Assembly: GCA_030040235.1 (NCBI GenBank)
Contig: JASHUC010000180.1
Location: 1-6,838 of the forward strand
DNA from: Gammaproteobacteria bacterium
Lineage (GTDB): Bacteria > Pseudomonadota > Gammaproteobacteria > Steroidobacterales > Steroidobacteraceae
DNA length: 6,838 nt
Reading direction: 5' to 3'
Both the position numbers and the translations under genes were made by a program. Position 1 is the first letter of the stretch; every line of letters begins with the position of its first letter. Positions 5,493 through 6,838 of this stretch are shown here, in pieces. The notes under the pieces were generated by a model. That model searched no databases, had not been told where the DNA came from, and worked only from the letters and a program-made list of their open reading frames with translations.

Positions 5493-6451
5493 GAACCGCG
5501 CCGGCGGCGCGCCAGGGCGGCATTGCCCTCCTCACGGCCATTCTGCTGGTCGCGCTCGGAACCATACTCGCCGCCGCGCTCGGCTACGCAACGGCCATGA
5601 CGGCGCGGCGCAGTCAGGCCGTCTTCGGGTTCGATCAGAGCATTCTCATTGCCGAGGCGGGTGAGGCGCTCGCGGCCTATGCGCTGCAGCAGAGCCGGAT
5701 GCTGAACCCGCAGGCCGATGCGCCCGGCCAGCCGTGGTCGATGCCCTACGGTCCGGTGGAGGTGACGCCGGGCATTACCCTCGAGGCGAGCCTCGAGGAC
5801 ATGCAGGGGCGGTTCAACATCAACAATCTGGTGGACGACAACGGTCAGATCGACCCCAACGAGCTTCAGGCCTTCGAGAACCTGCTCCAGATCATCGGCC
5901 TCGAGCCGAAATGGGGCCCGGAGATCGCTGACTGGATCGATGCGGACAGTGTCGCTTACGGCCCCGATGGGGCCGAGGATGCGACCTACCTTGGACAGAC
6001 GCCCCCCTACCGCACCGCCAATCGCCAGATCACGAGCCCGAGCGAGCTTTTGGCGCTGCCCGGGTTCGGCTCGGTGCGCTATACACGCATCGAGCCCTAC
6101 GTCGCTGCCCTGCCCCGCGGCACCAAGGTCAACGTTTGCACGGCCTCCGGAGTGGTGCTCGATTCGCTCGCGCCCACGGGGGAGCGCCAATACAGCACTC
6201 TCGATCCGCAGGACTTCGCCATGCAGCGCGCCGATGGCTGCTTTCCGACCGTCACGGAGTACCAGGCGGCCTTCAAAAGTGCTCCAGGGGTCGCGAGCAG
6301 CCTCGCGATGACACAGGTGTCGCAGCAATCGGACTACTTTCGATTGCGGAGCATCGTGGACATTGGCAGCTCGGAGTTCTACTTGTACAGTCTCATGCAC
6401 CGGGAAAGGAATCAGATGCACGTGATTGAGCGCAGCTTCACTGCCGACTGA
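5489..6451 (+). CDS. gspK: Type II secretion system minor pseudopilin GspK
   Basis: Large pseudopilin that caps the tip of the T2SS pseudopilus with GspI and GspJ. The N-terminus MRTAPAARQGG|IALLTAILLVALG is a prepilin peptidase site after Gly11. Mature position 5 is Thr rather than Glu, the known exception that marks GspK. Typical features include RFNINNLV (from about residue 108), the helical-domain segment that follows, and the metal-binding loop WIDADSVAYGPDGAEDATY (149-167), whose Asp151, Asp153, Asp160 and Glu163 resemble the calcium ligands of the family. PYRTANRQITSPSELLALPGF and NVCTASG are also characteristic. The 320-residue length is normal. The ATG at 5489 overlaps the gspJ stop by four bases; the frame stays open further upstream only because it lies within gspJ. 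Cys residues in NVCTAS and DGCFPT may form a disulfide. Unlike G-J, no polyserine tract is present. Confidence 0.96.
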   Translation: MRTAPAARQGGIALLTAILLVALGTILAAALGYATAMTARRSQAVFGFDQSILIAEAGEALAAYALQQSRMLNPQADAPGQPWSMPYGPVEVTPGITLEASLEDMQGRFNINNLVDDNGQIDPNELQAFENLLQIIGLEPKWGPEIADWIDADSVAYGPDGAEDATYLGQTPPYRTANRQITSPSELLALPGFGSVRYTRIEPYVAALPRGTKVNVCTASGVVLDSLAPTGERQYSTLDPQDFAMQRADGCFPTVTEYQAAFKSAPGVASSLAMTQVSQQSDYFRLRSIVDIGSSEFYLYSLMHRERNQMHVIERSFTAD

Positions 6452-6476
6452 GGGGCTTTCAGGCTTGAATTGATCG

Positions 6477-6838
6477 ATGGCAGATTGGCTCCTCATTCGC
6501 TTGCCTCGCGCGCAGGACGCGCCCGTTACCTGGCTCGTCTGTGACAGCCAGGGCCGGATCGTCATCCCGCAGCAGAAAGGCACGCTGCTTCAGGCGGCCC
6601 CGCTCGGCGGGCCGCGCCGGGTGTGCGTCCTCGTGCCGGCGGGCGATGTAGTCCTCACGGAGGTGGACCTGCCGGTCAGATCGGGCATGAAGGTTCAGCA
6701 GGTCGTCCCGTTCGCTCTCGAGGAGCATCTCGCCGAAGATATCGACAGCCTGCACTTCGCCGTGGGCACGCGCCCGGCGGAGGGAGCGCGCACTCCGGTC
6801 GCCGTCGTCTCGCGGGCGCTCATGGATCAATGGCTCGC
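6477..6838 (+). CDS. gspL: Type II secretion system inner-membrane platform protein GspL (5' part)
   Basis: Only the first 120 codons are present; the gene runs off the window. GspL is a bitopic inner-membrane protein whose cytoplasmic actin-like domain recruits the ATPase GspE and which pairs with GspM. The visible part is the start of that cytoplasmic domain. It begins MADWLLIRLP and contains the diagnostic segment VVPFALEEHLAEDIDSLHFAVG (about residues 80-101), followed by VAVVSRALMDQWL, all typical of GspL. The ATG at 6477 is the first possible start because an in-frame TGA lies at 6471-6473. No clear ribosome site is visible, and a 25-base gap separates it from gspK, breaking the run of overlaps. 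Position directly after gspK is the standard T2SS order. Confidence 0.93.
   Translation, partial: MADWLLIRLPRAQDAPVTWLVCDSQGRIVIPQQKGTLLQAAPLGGPRRVCVLVPAGDVVLTEVDLPVRSGMKVQQVVPFALEEHLAEDIDSLHFAVGTRPAEGARTPVAVVSRALMDQWL

Noticed and set aside
5351..6583. Long minus-strand open frame (410 codons) opposite gspK
   Set aside because: It lies antisense to a clear gspK, has no recognisable domain and is Arg/Gly/Val-rich as expected for the complement of GC-rich codons.

Overview
The window is GC-rich bacterial DNA (mid-60s percent by eye, not counted) with tightly packed genes. It most likely comes from the chromosome of a gammaproteobacterium. The reasons are a canonical fabD-fabG-acpP cluster, a general (type II) secretion system (T2SS) pseudopilin operon, and a rhombosortase, a family found in Proteobacteria that also carry a T2SS. 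I cannot name the genus; a Xanthomonadales/Nevskiales-type lineage is only a guess.

Left half (minus strand, read right to left): rrtA (rhombosortase, 2264-2902), fabD (1245-2201), fabG (512-1252) and acpP (2-244). fabD and fabG overlap by 8 bases. A very good -10 element (TATAAT) sits on the rrtA stop codon and probably drives fabD-fabG. The 267-bp gap between fabG and acpP holds a short GC-rich tandem repeat and a plausible acpP promoter with overlapping palindromes. FabD loads malonyl onto the ACP made by acpP, and FabG reduces the 3-ketoacyl-ACP, so this is a core type II fatty acid synthesis block. plsX and fabH, which often precede fabD, are not in the window; rrtA occupies that place.

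Right half (plus strand): gspG (2986-3504), gspH (3455-4087), gspI (4084-4617), gspJ (4614-5492), gspK (5489-6451) and the start of gspL (6477 to the window end). H-I, I-J and J-K are joined by 4-base stop/start overlaps, so this is one translationally coupled operon. It encodes the T2SS pseudopilus: major subunit G, the H subunit, the I-J-K tip complex, and the inner-membrane platform protein L. gspC, gspD, gspE and gspF do not precede gspG, so the operon starts at G with its own extended -10 promoter, divergent from rrtA.

Two features stand out. First, a rhombosortase, which trims GlyGly-CTERM proteins that travel through the T2SS, is divergently paired with the T2SS pseudopilin operon. Second, four successive pseudopilins (G, H, I, J) carry Ser- or Ser/Gly-rich low-complexity tails or inserts. 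The largest is a 27-residue tract with 23 serines inside GspJ, encoded by AGCTCGAGC-like repeats that also occur in gspI. I found no RNA genes, mobile elements or CRISPR arrays.
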